Both the position numbers and the translations under genes were made by a program. The notes under the pieces were generated by a model. It saw nothing but the letters and a program-made list of their open reading frames with translations. It was not told the DNA's origin and searched no databases. This document shows, piece after piece, positions 31,140-40,094 of a stretch of DNA of 64,000 nucleotides. Location: contig CAYVHL010000005.1 of NCBI GenBank assembly GCA_964451255.1, positions 62,001 through 126,000 on the forward strand, written 5' to 3'. The DNA comes from JAHBTB01 sp964451255. GTDB taxonomy: Bacteria; Armatimonadota; Fimbriimonadia; Fimbriimonadales; Fimbriimonadaceae. Position 1 is the first letter of the stretch, and every line of letters begins with the position of its first letter.

Positions 31140-33485
31140 CTATCCGGGTTGAATGTCCACCTGCAACGTCGCGTAACCGTCCAACTGGAAGTGACGGACT
31201 TCGATGGTGTGTTTCCCCGGACCGAGGTGCAGCTTTGCCTTGTCCTGGGTCGGGCCGTGATAAGTCCAGTTGTCGATGACCAGTTTGCCGTCGACCCAAG
31301 CTCGGACGCCGTCGTCGCTGGTGACACGGATCTCGTAGTCTCCGGCGGGCACCTCGACGGTCCCCACCGCCACCGTCGCCCAAGACTCGGCCCGTCCGCC
31401 TGGCCCGGGACGGGTGCCACCACCTAGGGCGAGTTTTTGGGTCTTCATCTGATACACGGGGGCACCGGTGGTGACCTTGTCAAACGCGGTCTTCTGGGTG
31501 CGGGGGTCTTGGGATCCCTTGATAAAGTCGTAGAACTTGACGTCCCAGTCGATCGGGACAAAGAAGGCCTTGTAGCCGAAGGGGACGGTCGTCCCTGCCG
31601 GGCTCGCGACGCCGAGATAGTCGACGGTCGCCCCGCCCTTGTAATTCAATGAGAGGTCGACCATGGTCGCCTTGCCGGGGGCCAGGGTGGCCGTGAGTTT
31701 TCCAGGCACCGCGCCGGAGTCGGCGGACAGACTTGCCACACCCTCCTGCTTCGCCACCGTCCAGCGGCCTTTCGGGCCAAGGACCTCGAACTCGACCACG
31801 CGCCGCCCCTCGGCGTCGGTGGTCTGTTTGCGCGGCCACAGAAGGGGAGACTGGAAGTCGTATGGGCCCCACTGGTCGACAAGGATGTACCTTCGTCCGC
31901 GGAGGGTCCCAGGTTGGAGGAACGGGTCGATGCCGCCTGCCAACGGTTTCGGGCGCTTGGCGAGGATCTCCTTGAGAGCCTTTTCGTTGACTGCCGAAGG
32001 CGCTCTACCTCCGACCCCGGGCGACCAGTTGGTGTTGAACTGGGCCATGTAGGCGTCCCTGGGCATGGACAGGTCGTCCTTGTTACCGTTCTTCCACTCG
32101 ATGGCTTGCCGAGGTGTCACCTGGCGCCACTTGTTGGCGGAGCTGTCACCGGGCCAAGACCCAGCGTCGTCGGTGCTTTGGACGTCGTTGCCCTTCGTCT
32201 TGACCGCGGTGAGATCGTCGCCAAGTTTGAAGAGCTGCTTACAGAACACGAATCGGTTGTCTTCAAGGTCGACCCCCTTCGTCTGGCGTAGGGAGAACAC
32301 GGTCCCGCTGACGTAGCGGAACTCGTTACCTTTGATGGAGAGGTCCCGACTGAGCGTGTCGTGGTGCTTGGGGTAGCCCCAGTTTGGGTCTTGCTGGGGG
32401 TTCGCCCAGATGTTCAGGGCAGTGTTATCCCGGTCGAAGACGTTGTTGACGACTTGGTTTGCCTGGCCGTGCTCGATGGCGATGCCTTCCTCGTTGAGTC
32501 CGAACCGGTTACCCTCGATCAGGGTGTCGTAGCTGTATCCGCCCCAGACGCCGTGCCAACACTCAAGGATCAGGTTGTTGACGAACGAGTTCTTGCTGAA
32601 CGTGGCCTCGATGCCGTTGGTCGGCGCGTGGCTGAAGTCGTTGCCATAAAGAAGGTTTCCATTGCACCCGCCCTGGCCGGTGTCCATGGTGGTCTGGCCG
32701 GCCCAGAGGAAGAACCCGTCGCCACCGTGGGTGACGGAGTTGTAGGCGAAGACGTTGTCGTTTGACTGCTCGAATACGAGGATCCCCGCGGAATCCTGGC
32801 CTCGGTTGTAAACGCCATGGCTGTAACCCCGGACGCACCAGTCGATCTTGTTGTGCATCACTCTGACGTTCGACGTGCGGTAGAGACCGACGCCAATGCC
32901 GCTGAGGAAGCTGAAGTCGTTGTTCCAGACCAGTCCCTTGTCGCACCCGGCCATCATGAGCCCGCACTGGCCGCCAACGGCCTTACAACCCTTGACTTCG
33001 AAGTCCCGGCAGTCGCGGAGATAGGCGGCGGCCCCGTACCGGCGCCATTCCTCCTTCTCGTTCTTGTGGTAGCTCATCCAGTCCGCTTCGTCCTCTCGTT
33101 CCAGTGTCGAACCCAGATGTTGCTTCCAGTTGTAGGAGAGGTCACAGTTCTCGAGCTTGAGACCTTTGACGCCTTGGGCGATCAAGGCGATCTTGTAGCC
33201 ACGGATGTTGACGTTCTTGATCGTGACGTTCTCACCCTCGATCCGGAGCCCAGTGCCACGCCGCTCGTCGGGCGGGGTCTGGGGATCGGTGCCTTGCAGG
33301 GTCGCACCGTGGAAGTCTACGGTGATGTTCCTGCCTTTGACGGTTATCGCGGCGGTCTTGCCGTCATCATCCGGGTTTTTGAACTCGTAGCGTTTCGCGA
33401 CGACGCTTGTGGTGCGTCGGAGGACGTCACCGATTTCCAGTTCGCGGTTCTGAACAGTGGTCAAAGCAAGCCATAGAGCCGGCAT
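31140..33485 (-). CDS. Large beta-helix protein with C-terminal PA14-like domain
   Basis: The 781-residue protein opens with a short hydrophobic MPALWLALTTVQ that may be a signal. Residues about 60-430 are a right-handed parallel beta-helix of NosD/pectate-lyase type, with repeated N-N/N-x-F rungs (IWANPQQDPN, VYNRGQDSAG, NNVFDRDNTA). A middle beta region follows. The C-terminus about 650-780 has a PA14-like domain: YEIRVTSDDGVRAWVDGKLV and NWTYHGPTQDKAKLHLGPGK, where the DDGVR/VDG loops usually bind sugars. Likely a secreted carbohydrate- or surface-binding protein, possibly enzymatic. A CAGAAT six bases before the ATG may be its -10. Confidence 0.8.
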   Translation of the reverse strand: MPALWLALTTVQNRELEIGDVLRRTTSVVAKRYEFKNPDDDGKTAAITVKGRNITVDFHGATLQGTDPQTPPDERRGTGLRIEGENVTIKNVNIRGYKIALIAQGVKGLKLENCDLSYNWKQHLGSTLEREDEADWMSYHKNEKEEWRRYGAAAYLRDCRDFEVKGCKAVGGQCGLMMAGCDKGLVWNNDFSFLSGIGVGLYRTSNVRVMHNKIDWCVRGYSHGVYNRGQDSAGILVFEQSNDNVFAYNSVTHGGDGFFLWAGQTTMDTGQGGCNGNLLYGNDFSHAPTNGIEATFSKNSFVNNLILECWHGVWGGYSYDTLIEGNRFGLNEEGIAIEHGQANQVVNNVFDRDNTALNIWANPQQDPNWGYPKHHDTLSRDLSIKGNEFRYVSGTVFSLRQTKGVDLEDNRFVFCKQLFKLGDDLTAVKTKGNDVQSTDDAGSWPGDSSANKWRQVTPRQAIEWKNGNKDDLSMPRDAYMAQFNTNWSPGVGGRAPSAVNEKALKEILAKRPKPLAGGIDPFLQPGTLRGRRYILVDQWGPYDFQSPLLWPRKQTTDAEGRRVVEFEVLGPKGRWTVAKQEGVASLSADSGAVPGKLTATLAPGKATMVDLSLNYKGGATVDYLGVASPAGTTVPFGYKAFFVPIDWDVKFYDFIKGSQDPRTQKTAFDKVTTGAPVYQMKTQKLALGGGTRPGPGGRAESWATVAVGTVEVPAGDYEIRVTSDDGVRAWVDGKLVIDNWTYHGPTQDKAKLHLGPGKHTIEVRHFQLDGYATLQVDIQPG

Positions 33486-33537
33486 GGCTTCATTCTGACG
33501 GATTGTAGACCGAGAGGTGACCAGCGGCGTAAGAATG

Positions 33538-33573
33538 GAGGCGGCCGCGTCACGCGATTTGGCCGGCCGCCTC
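33538..33573 (-). terminator. Strong hairpin downstream of the prepilin-like gene
   Basis: GAGGCGGCCG and CGGCCGCCTC form a perfect 10 bp stem with a 16-base loop. It lies 12 bases after the stop of the prepilin-like gene (minus strand) and is followed by CATTCTTAC. Confidence 0.7.
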
Positions 33574-33585
33574 TGATTGGTCCGG

Positions 33586-34440
33586 CTAGTTGCCTTGGCC
33601 GTTCCAGAACCGGTTGACTTCTAGTTCCGTCGACCCTTGGCCCTTCAAAGCCTGGATGTCGGTGTACTTCGCATGGCCGTCACACCACGTGACGAGCACC
33701 TTCTTGGAGTCGAACCGCCCCCAAAGTTGGCCCTGCGACCGGGCGTCGGGGAAGTTGCCTTGCCAGCCATTGTAGGGGGGGAGACCGTCCGGGACTGGCA
33801 CCGCATGCGGGGGTTCGATGCGGGAATATCCGACCGGGTTGGTCACGACGCCGTAAGATGAGCCATCGAACCCGGGGATGGTCTTGTCCTTCATGGTCGC
33901 TTCGGCGAACATGACCGTTTGCGCCGGAGAGTTGAGGGATGTGACCGACACGCCGGTGAACATCGAGACGGGCTGGGCTCCGTAGTCGAAGTTCAGGGCC
34001 ACGGTGTTCAGGTAGCGGTAGTTGTAGCCGTAGCTCGGATTCGAGCCCACGATGTAGTAGTGGAACATGTTGGCGGGGTCGAATCGCCCGTGCCCCTGCC
34101 CGTCGCTCAGGAGCGGGTCGTCAGCTGTGTCGTTGGGGCAGAGGAAGATCTTCTCGCTCTTGGTGTACGGCAGCATCGTCATCGGATAGTAGTAGAAGCC
34201 GAAGGTGCTGGGGTAAGTGAGGTTGTTGGGGTCAAAGAAGTAGAGCGGCATGACGGTGTCGCCGTAGTCCCCCATATAGAGCATGCTGGCGGTCCCGATT
34301 TGGCGGACGTTGCTCAAACTGCTTGTTTTCTTGGCTGCCGCCTTCGCTTGGGCGAAGACGGGGAAGAGGATCGCCGCCAAGATGGCGATGATCGCAATGA
34401 CGACGAGAAGCTCGATAAGGGTGAACGCGGACTTCCGCAT
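33586..34440 (-). CDS. Prepilin-like secreted protein with type IV pilin N-terminus (DUF1559-like)
   Basis: The 284-residue protein starts KSAFTLIELLVVIAIIAI, the pilin hydrophobic helix preceded by a methylation-type glutamate, then FPVFAQAKAAAKKTSS, a signature of Armatimonadota and Planctomycetes pilin-like proteins. The C-terminal half is a large soluble domain with SYGYNYRYLN and WCDGHAKYTDI (the 'W-DGH' box of DUF1559-type proteins). It is presumably exported and processed by a prepilin peptidase and might form fibres or cell-surface pseudopili. A strong terminator follows. A related gene is at 48307. Confidence 0.85.
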   Translation of the reverse strand: MRKSAFTLIELLVVIAIIAILAAILFPVFAQAKAAAKKTSSLSNVRQIGTASMLYMGDYGDTVMPLYFFDPNNLTYPSTFGFYYYPMTMLPYTKSEKIFLCPNDTADDPLLSDGQGHGRFDPANMFHYYIVGSNPSYGYNYRYLNTVALNFDYGAQPVSMFTGVSVTSLNSPAQTVMFAEATMKDKTIPGFDGSSYGVVTNPVGYSRIEPPHAVPVPDGLPPYNGWQGNFPDARSQGQLWGRFDSKKVLVTWCDGHAKYTDIQALKGQGSTELEVNRFWNGQGN

Positions 34441-34583
34441 GGGCTCAGTTTCCCCAGTCGGATCAATGGACCGCGTTGATCTTTTTGATGAAATCGGACC
34501 TTTTGCTGCACTTGAGGGTTTCTCAAGGTTCTCACTTGATATTTCTGATGATTTGTGCGATGAGCCGATGAAATCACCAAGGG

Positions 34584-35591
34584 TCAGTGGGCCTTCGCCT
34601 CAGCCCAAAGTCCCTCCCATTCCTCTGGTGAAAGCTCACGAAGGTCCTGTTCGGCCCGGGACTCCATGTGCTGAAACCGGGCGACGAACCGGTCGACCAT
34701 CGTCCTGAGCGCGTCTTCCGGATCGACCTTGGCCCATCGGGCAAGGTTCACGACAGTGAAGAGGAGATCCCCGAACTCGTCACGCACCGCACCTTGGTCG
34801 CCCGATTGGAGCGCTTCCCGGACCTCACCGGTCTCTTCTGCGAACTTGTCCCAGACTGACCCGATATCAGGCCACTCGAACCCAGACCTGGCCGCGCGTT
34901 TGCTGACCTCAAGCGCCCGCAGAAGGGCAGGGGCGGCGGAAGGGACTCCGGCGAGCACTGATTTGCCCGAGCCGTCCTTCTCCTGTCGCTTGATCGCGTC
35001 CCATTGGCGGAGCACGGCGTCGGCGTCCCCAGCGTGCGCGTCGCCAAAGACGTGTGGGTGGCGGCGCACAAGCTTCTTAGCCTCAGTCTCGGCTACGTGG
35101 TTGATGTCCCAGCTACCGTCGCGTGCCTCCATTTGTGCGTGCATGAGGGGCTGCAGAAGGACGTCGCCCAACTCCTCGACCATCATCGCCTCGTCGCGGT
35201 TGTCAATGGCCTCGACGAGTTCATAGCACTCTTCGACCAGGTACTTTCGAAGGCTTTCATGGGTCTGCTCCATGTCCCAAGGGCAGCCTCCCGGGCCCAA
35301 CAGACGGTCGACGACCCAGACGAGTCCGGCCAGGCCTCCTGGCCGTTCGTCGTCCCAGGCAGGGACGACGAACTCCTCGCAGGGCGTTACCTCTGCCCAG
35401 GTCGTTGCGACGCCGTCGACAAAAACTGGCGCAGCAGACGGCAGATCAGATCCGATCGCCTTAGTCACAAGCACCCAATCAGAACGAAAGCCCATGAACA
35501 CTTGGTGGGCGCGTCGGTCGACCATCATCGAGACCGGCGCGATGTGTATCTGGGCCGGCCCCCGCAGCCCAAGATTTGTCAAGGAATCCAT
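34584..35591 (-). CDS. mazG: Nucleoside triphosphate pyrophosphohydrolase MazG with N-terminal extension
   Basis: MazG hydrolyses NTPs to monophosphates. The MazG repeats are about residues 86-205 (CPWDMEQTHESLRKYLVEECYELVEAI) and about 225-330 (EETGEVREALQSGDQGAVRDE), with the EExxE-type metal residues. The first 85 residues (MDSLTNLGLRGPAQIHIAPV to FVVPAWDDER) are not MazG and I do not recognise them; the usual alternative N-terminal methylase domain would be about 220 aa, so this is a short, different extension. Its first codon follows the stop of the parvulin gene directly. Confidence 0.88.
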   Translation of the reverse strand: MDSLTNLGLRGPAQIHIAPVSMMVDRRAHQVFMGFRSDWVLVTKAIGSDLPSAAPVFVDGVATTWAEVTPCEEFVVPAWDDERPGGLAGLVWVVDRLLGPGGCPWDMEQTHESLRKYLVEECYELVEAIDNRDEAMMVEELGDVLLQPLMHAQMEARDGSWDINHVAETEAKKLVRRHPHVFGDAHAGDADAVLRQWDAIKRQEKDGSGKSVLAGVPSAAPALLRALEVSKRAARSGFEWPDIGSVWDKFAEETGEVREALQSGDQGAVRDEFGDLLFTVVNLARWAKVDPEDALRTMVDRFVARFQHMESRAEQDLRELSPEEWEGLWAEAKAH

Positions 35592-36533
35592 CTATCCACC
35601 CTGAAAGGCGGCTTTCAACTGGGCATCGAAGGGTGTGCCTTGGAAATCGATCTTGGCTTTGCGTCGCATATCGGCCATCATGGCGGCGACGTCGTTCTTG
35701 ACCCGTCCCCGATCCAGCATCAGTTGTTGCCTGATCGCGGCGCTGGTCTTGGCGTCAAATGGCACGCTTTTGGCAGGAAGAATATCGTCCAGCAGGAACT
35801 TGAGCTTGACCTTGCCGGAGTCGATCCAGTCTGTCGTCTGGCCTTTCTTGAGGGCGACCACGGCAGGCTTCAGCTTGTCCCCTAGGTCGTCGGCTGAAAA
35901 CTCGCCGAACAACCCGTCGACCAAGGCGGACGGGTCCTTGCTGTTCTTTCTGGCGACTTCCTTGAAGCTGGCCCCGCCTTTCAGTTGCTTATCGACGGAG
36001 TCGGCCAGGTCCGAGCTGTCGGCGACGATCACGAAAAGCCTGTACTTGACCGGGTCGTTGAACTTGGAGGGGTTGGTCTTATAGTAGTTTTCGACCTGTT
36101 GCTCGGCGATGTTGATGCCCATGGTCGTCACTTTGTATTCGCTGAGGGTGACCAAGACCTGGTAGCGGATATCGGCGTCGGTCACGCCCATCGCGCGCAT
36201 GCCCGCGGTCTTCTTTGGGTCTTCGTCTAACACGTTCTTGACCTCGGTGTTGATCTCTTCCTCGGTGGGTGCGACCCCCTTCTCTTGGGCCAACTGGATC
36301 ATCAGCGTCTCGTTGATGATTTGTTGAAGAGTCAAGAACCCGGGCGTCCCGACGACGAACTTCCCGCCGACCATGTGGCCGACGTTTGCCAGCATCTCCA
36401 TCCTGCGGTAGTAATTGTTCGCGCCGATCTTGACGCCGTTGACGACGACCATGGTCTTGTTCAGGTCGATTTGGCCTTGGGCGACCGTGGCCGCGAGCAC
36501 GGCGACTATCCAGAGAGCTTTGCTGGCCTTCAT
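35592..36533 (-). CDS. Exported peptidyl-prolyl isomerase (parvulin, SurA/PrsA-like)
   Basis: The 313-residue protein has a signal peptide (KALWIVAVLAATVAQGQ), a SurA-type N-terminal chaperone region with FLTLQQIINETLMIQLAQ, and a parvulin-like stretch (about 165-250) with YRLFVIVADSSD, GGASFKEVARKNSKDPSA and GLFGEFSADDLG. It is likely a folding catalyst for exported proteins. It directly precedes mazG, with no gap between them. The active-site residues are only partly recognisable, so isomerase activity is inferred from the fold. Confidence 0.8.
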   Translation of the reverse strand: MKASKALWIVAVLAATVAQGQIDLNKTMVVVNGVKIGANNYYRRMEMLANVGHMVGGKFVVGTPGFLTLQQIINETLMIQLAQEKGVAPTEEEINTEVKNVLDEDPKKTAGMRAMGVTDADIRYQVLVTLSEYKVTTMGINIAEQQVENYYKTNPSKFNDPVKYRLFVIVADSSDLADSVDKQLKGGASFKEVARKNSKDPSALVDGLFGEFSADDLGDKLKPAVVALKKGQTTDWIDSGKVKLKFLLDDILPAKSVPFDAKTSAAIRQQLMLDRGRVKNDVAAMMADMRRKAKIDFQGTPFDAQLKAAFQGG

Positions 36534-36594
36534 TGCTGGACATTCTGACGGACCAGGACTTCGGAAGTGAGCAGACAGGTCCCGCCCCGGCTAA

Positions 36595-37746
36595 CTACAC
36601 TGCCTCGAGGCCCGACTCCAAGTCCTTGAGAAGGTCCCGAGGATCCTCGATCCCGACCGAAACACGGACGAGGTTGTCGGTGATTCCTACAGATTCGCGG
36701 ACCTCTTTCGGCATTTCGAAGTGGGTCATCGTCGCCGGTTGCTCGAAGAGGCTTTCCACGCCTCCCAAGGAGACGGCCAAGGTGAACAGCTTGGTCGAGC
36801 ACAGGAACCTCTTGGTCGCTTCGACGTCGCCCTTCACCCTGAGAGACATCATCCCGCCAAAGCCGGACATCTGCTTCTTTGCCAAGTGGTGGTGCGGGTG
36901 AGACTCTAGCCCGGGATAGATCACGTTTTCGATCTTGGGGTTGCCTTCAAGGGCCTCGGCTAGATACTGGGCGTTGGAGGCGTGTTGCTTCATTCGGACA
37001 CCCAAGGTTTTCATGCCACGGATCGCCAGGAAGCAGTCGAAGGGCGAAGGCGTCGGGCCGACCGCGTTTTGGAGGTACTTCAGTCTCTCATAGGACTTGT
37101 CGTCGTTGGTCATCAGTGCCCCCATGACCACGTCGCTGTGACCGTTGAGGTACTTGGTCATGGAATGCATGACGAAGTCCACGCCCAGTTTCAACGGCTG
37201 CTGGAAGTAAGGGCTCATAAACGTGTTGTCGATTGCGGTCAATAGCCCGTTGTCCTTAGCCACCCGGACAACCATCGAGATGTCGACGAGGTTCAGGAGC
37301 GGGTTGGTAGGCGACTCGAACCAGACGAGCTTGGTGTTCGGCTTGACCGCCGCCCGCAAGGTCGCTTCGTCGGCGATGTTGACGAAGCTGAATTCAATAC
37401 CACGATGCTTGGCGACGTCAAGGAGATAACGGTAGGTGCCGCCATACAGGTCGTCGCTTGTGATGATGTGGTCGCCGACGGCTAGAAGACCGAAGACGCA
37501 GTCGATGGCCGCCATACCCGAGCTGAACGCCAGGCCGTGCTGAGCGCCCTCGCTGGCCGCGAGCATCTGCTGCAGGACAGAGCGGGTGGGGTTGTCGGTG
37601 CGGGTGTAGTCGTAGAGGCCGTATTCTCCGGGGGAAGTTTGGGAAAAGGTGCTGGACTGAAAGATTGGAGTCGTGACCGAACCGTGCTGAGGGTCGGGGC
37701 GGGAACCCAGCCACACTAGCTGGGTGTCGATACAGTGGTCCGGCAT
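36595..37746 (-). CDS. PLP-dependent cystathionine gamma-synthase/lyase
   Basis: The 383-residue protein has the Cys/Met PLP family blocks in order: DYTRTDNPTRSVLQQML, FSSGMAAIDCVFGL, WFESPTNPLLNLVD, AIDNTFMSPYFQQPL, the catalytic lysine in HSMTKYLNGHSDVVMG, and LGGVESLFEQPATMTH near the end. It is a closer match to classical cystathionine gamma-synthase/lyase than the enzyme at 4736. It may act in transsulfuration between methionine and cysteine. It is followed by an Eis-like acetyltransferase 4 bases after in the reading direction upstream, suggesting an operon with that gene. Confidence 0.9.
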   Translation of the reverse strand: MPDHCIDTQLVWLGSRPDPQHGSVTTPIFQSSTFSQTSPGEYGLYDYTRTDNPTRSVLQQMLAASEGAQHGLAFSSGMAAIDCVFGLLAVGDHIITSDDLYGGTYRYLLDVAKHRGIEFSFVNIADEATLRAAVKPNTKLVWFESPTNPLLNLVDISMVVRVAKDNGLLTAIDNTFMSPYFQQPLKLGVDFVMHSMTKYLNGHSDVVMGALMTNDDKSYERLKYLQNAVGPTPSPFDCFLAIRGMKTLGVRMKQHASNAQYLAEALEGNPKIENVIYPGLESHPHHHLAKKQMSGFGGMMSLRVKGDVEATKRFLCSTKLFTLAVSLGGVESLFEQPATMTHFEMPKEVRESVGITDNLVRVSVGIEDPRDLLKDLESGLEAV

Positions 37747-37750
37747 GATC

Positions 37751-38884
37751 TCAAAAGAATTCCATACAAACGACGGGTGATGCTGGCAAAAGCTGGTTCA
37801 GGAGTGGAACAACGTTAGGCTGCGCGTCGATTTGCCCTTCAGTGATAAGGTCATCGACACTTGGTTGCCCAAAGAGGGCTTGACTCCAAGCTGCGATCGG
37901 CCCGCTTGCGTTCGTTTCTTTGTCTGTTCGGCCAGCGCTGGGGCCACAGGCCCAACGCCCGGAGTTTTCAGGCAGGCATGGATCGTCCACTTCGATCACC
38001 AACCCGTCTCCTCCAGGGACTTTGGCGAGTAGACCTGGCAAGTCGATGATCCGGGCCATCGTCGGCCTGTGCATCGTGAATTCAGAATCTTGATCGAAGT
38101 ACTGCGACAAGTAGGGTGACCGGGCGGGTTCGTTCCAACTGACTGTCGTCTGGTTGTTGGCCATCCCGCGGATGGTGGCAAGAACAGATTCATAACCCTT
38201 TCGGGTCGACCAGGCCAACTCTCCGATCTCGAGCTCGCCCCAGAACTCCTTGCCGCGTCCCCAGAAGTAGCCCTCGACAGGGTCGCCGACAGCATAAATG
38301 AAGGAGGGTTTGCGTCCGAGCCGCTGTTTCCAGGATGCAGAGGACCGGACGTGGGATCCGGAGAACTTCGAGATGAACTGCAAGTAGCAGGCTCCGAGGG
38401 CGGACTCGCACTCTTCTGCCTTGAGCTGGCGAGCGGGGAGCTGGGGAACTAACTTTGGCAGTCGGGTGGCGGGCACTTTGATGTGCCAACGCCATCCGCA
38501 GGTCCCGTATCCCACTTTGCGGTAGTAGGAATCGCGGTAGGCGTAGAGCAACGAGACGTCGAACTTCAACGACCGGCATTCCTCTAGAAGGCGACGCATA
38601 CAGAATTGCGCGAGCCCCGAGTTGCGGTGCTCGACCAGCGTGGCGACACCGGCTACGCCGGCGCATTTGAGAGTGAAGTCCCACGGACGACGGACAATGT
38701 CGTACGTGTGAGTCTGGGCCGCCCACGCCGGCGTGCCGTCCACGTATCCGATGTAATATGTCTGGCCGTCACTTGGGGGGTCCAGGGCCTCGCTCGTGTC
38801 TCCGTCCCCGTAGACGTGAGCCCAAATGTGGTTCAACGCGTCGTGGTCACCCTCGTCTGCGGTCTTGAAGCGGAACTCTGGCAT
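37751..38884 (-). CDS. Eis-like GNAT acetyltransferase
   Basis: The 377-residue protein follows the Eis plan: an N-terminal GNAT domain (AGVAGVATLVEHRNSGLAQ is the acetyl-CoA loop), SLLYAYRDSYYRKVGYGTC, a second GNAT-like half (LGACYLQFISKFSG to SYLSQYF-like sequence), and a C-terminal SCP2-like region (FTMHRPTMARIIDLPGLLAK, VIEVDDPCLPENSG). It ends in Phe (VVCMEFF). In Mycobacterium Eis the C-terminal carboxylate of Phe402 is the general base, so this fits. Eis acetylates aminoglycosides and other amines. It lies 4 bp upstream of the PLP gene and 9 bp from the Lrp gene. Confidence 0.82.
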   Translation of the reverse strand: MPEFRFKTADEGDHDALNHIWAHVYGDGDTSEALDPPSDGQTYYIGYVDGTPAWAAQTHTYDIVRRPWDFTLKCAGVAGVATLVEHRNSGLAQFCMRRLLEECRSLKFDVSLLYAYRDSYYRKVGYGTCGWRWHIKVPATRLPKLVPQLPARQLKAEECESALGACYLQFISKFSGSHVRSSASWKQRLGRKPSFIYAVGDPVEGYFWGRGKEFWGELEIGELAWSTRKGYESVLATIRGMANNQTTVSWNEPARSPYLSQYFDQDSEFTMHRPTMARIIDLPGLLAKVPGGDGLVIEVDDPCLPENSGRWACGPSAGRTDKETNASGPIAAWSQALFGQPSVDDLITEGQIDAQPNVVPLLNQLLPASPVVCMEFF

Positions 38885-38893
38885 GGCTCTGGT

Positions 38894-39361
38894 TCAGTTT
38901 AGAGGTAACGAAGCGCCGTGCTTGTTGATGGCCAGGACGAAGCAACTGTTGATCTTTCCGACCGCTTTGATCGCGCTGATGTGCGTCGTCACGATCCTCT
39001 CGTAGTCACGCATGTCCTTCGCGACGACCTTGAGCAAGAAGTCGTACTCGCCGCTGATGTGCAATACCTCCAGGATCTCGGGGACGGCCCTGGCCGCGTT
39101 CCGAAACTGCTCGATGGACCCCTCTTGGTGGAGCGACAAGCTCACGAAAGTCACGACGAGCAACTGATAGCCCAACGCTTCGGGGCTGAGGTCGGCCGAG
39201 TAGCCCTTGATGAATCCGGCTTCCTCCAATTTCCGCACGCGTTGGAGCATGGATGGGGGCGAGAGGCCTATCTTGCGGGCCAGATCGGCGTTCGTCATCC
39301 GTCCGTCTGCCTGCAAAAGGCGAAGAATCTTCGTGTCTGCTTCGTCTAGCTTTTCTTTCAT
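38894..39361 (-). CDS. Lrp/AsnC-family transcriptional regulator
   Basis: The 155-residue protein has an N-terminal winged helix (DTKILRLLQADGRMTNADLA, recognition helix LSPPSMLQRVRKLEEAGFI) and a C-terminal RAM ligand domain (VVTFVSLSLHQEG, VLHISGEYDFLLKVVAKDM). This is the full-length Lrp/AsnC layout, responding to amino acids. It lies at the head of a three-gene run with the Eis-like and PLP genes, so it may regulate amino-acid use, but the partner and ligand cannot be read. Confidence 0.92.
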   Translation of the reverse strand: MKEKLDEADTKILRLLQADGRMTNADLARKIGLSPPSMLQRVRKLEEAGFIKGYSADLSPEALGYQLLVVTFVSLSLHQEGSIEQFRNAARAVPEILEVLHISGEYDFLLKVVAKDMRDYERIVTTHISAIKAVGKINSCFVLAINKHGASLPLN

Positions 39362-39483
39362 GCGGCGAGGTCACCATTAAACCTGAGCGAACCGCACTTT
39401 CGTGGATGACTCATGCATACGACCGGAAATCTGCCGAAAAAGGAACAATAGACGAGTCCCGGAACGTAAGGATTATTGCAATC

Positions 39484-40053
39484 ATGTCGCGTCTTCTCTT
39501 CGCCGTGTCCGCGCTCATCTTGGTTGCGGGAGCCTATCTCTCTTGGGCCACGATGCGGACGACGGTTCAGAAGGCCAAGTTCGCAGACACGAAGTCTGAA
39601 GCCCAAAACGCGTTTGTGCAAGAGAACTGGCCAAAAGCGGCCCGTGACTTTGAAGCTATGACGAGGACGAAGCCAAAGGATGCTGAGGCGACGTTCAAGT
39701 TGGCGTTCTCACACCACATGATGGGGCAATACGAGGACGCTCTGGTCGGGTTCTGGCAAGCGCTGAAGCTGGGTTACAACGAGTCGCTCTGCCTCTATGA
39801 CGTCGCCTGCGCCGAAGCCCGGTTGAACAGGAAGGCAGACGCGATCGAGCACCTCTCCCAGTCAGTCGACAAGGGCTTCAAGAACGTCTCGTTCATCGAG
39901 AAGGACGGCGACTTGGTCTCTCTTCACGACGAGCCCGGCTACAAGGCCATCGTCGCCAGATTGAAGGGAAGTGCAGATTCCGGTTCAGGCTCTCCGGACA
40001 GCATCCCAAAGGGTTCGTACCTCCGAAGCGGGCCAGACACTAAGAAGAAGTAA
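39484..40053 (+). CDS. Membrane-anchored TPR protein
   Basis: The 189-residue protein starts SRLLFAVSALILVAGAYLSW, an N-terminal membrane anchor or signal, followed by TPR-like helices (about 55-155): AFVQENWPKAARDFEAMTR, ATFKLAFSHHMMGQYEDALV and YDVACAEARLNRKADAIEHL. It ends in basic KKK. TPR repeats mediate protein-protein contacts. The frame is open further upstream, but the region is antisense to the Lrp gene and has no sense, so I start at 39484. The next gene encodes a Tat/NHL protein. Confidence 0.78.
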   Translation: MSRLLFAVSALILVAGAYLSWATMRTTVQKAKFADTKSEAQNAFVQENWPKAARDFEAMTRTKPKDAEATFKLAFSHHMMGQYEDALVGFWQALKLGYNESLCLYDVACAEARLNRKADAIEHLSQSVDKGFKNVSFIEKDGDLVSLHDEPGYKAIVARLKGSADSGSGSPDSIPKGSYLRSGPDTKKK

Positions 40054-40094
40054 AGGAGGTCGTCGGAAGGGCCGCCAATGTGCCAGGATTGGCC

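Noticed and set aside
39253..39483. Upstream extension of the TPR gene
   Set aside because: Partly antisense to the Lrp gene; the signal/anchor begins at ATG 39484.
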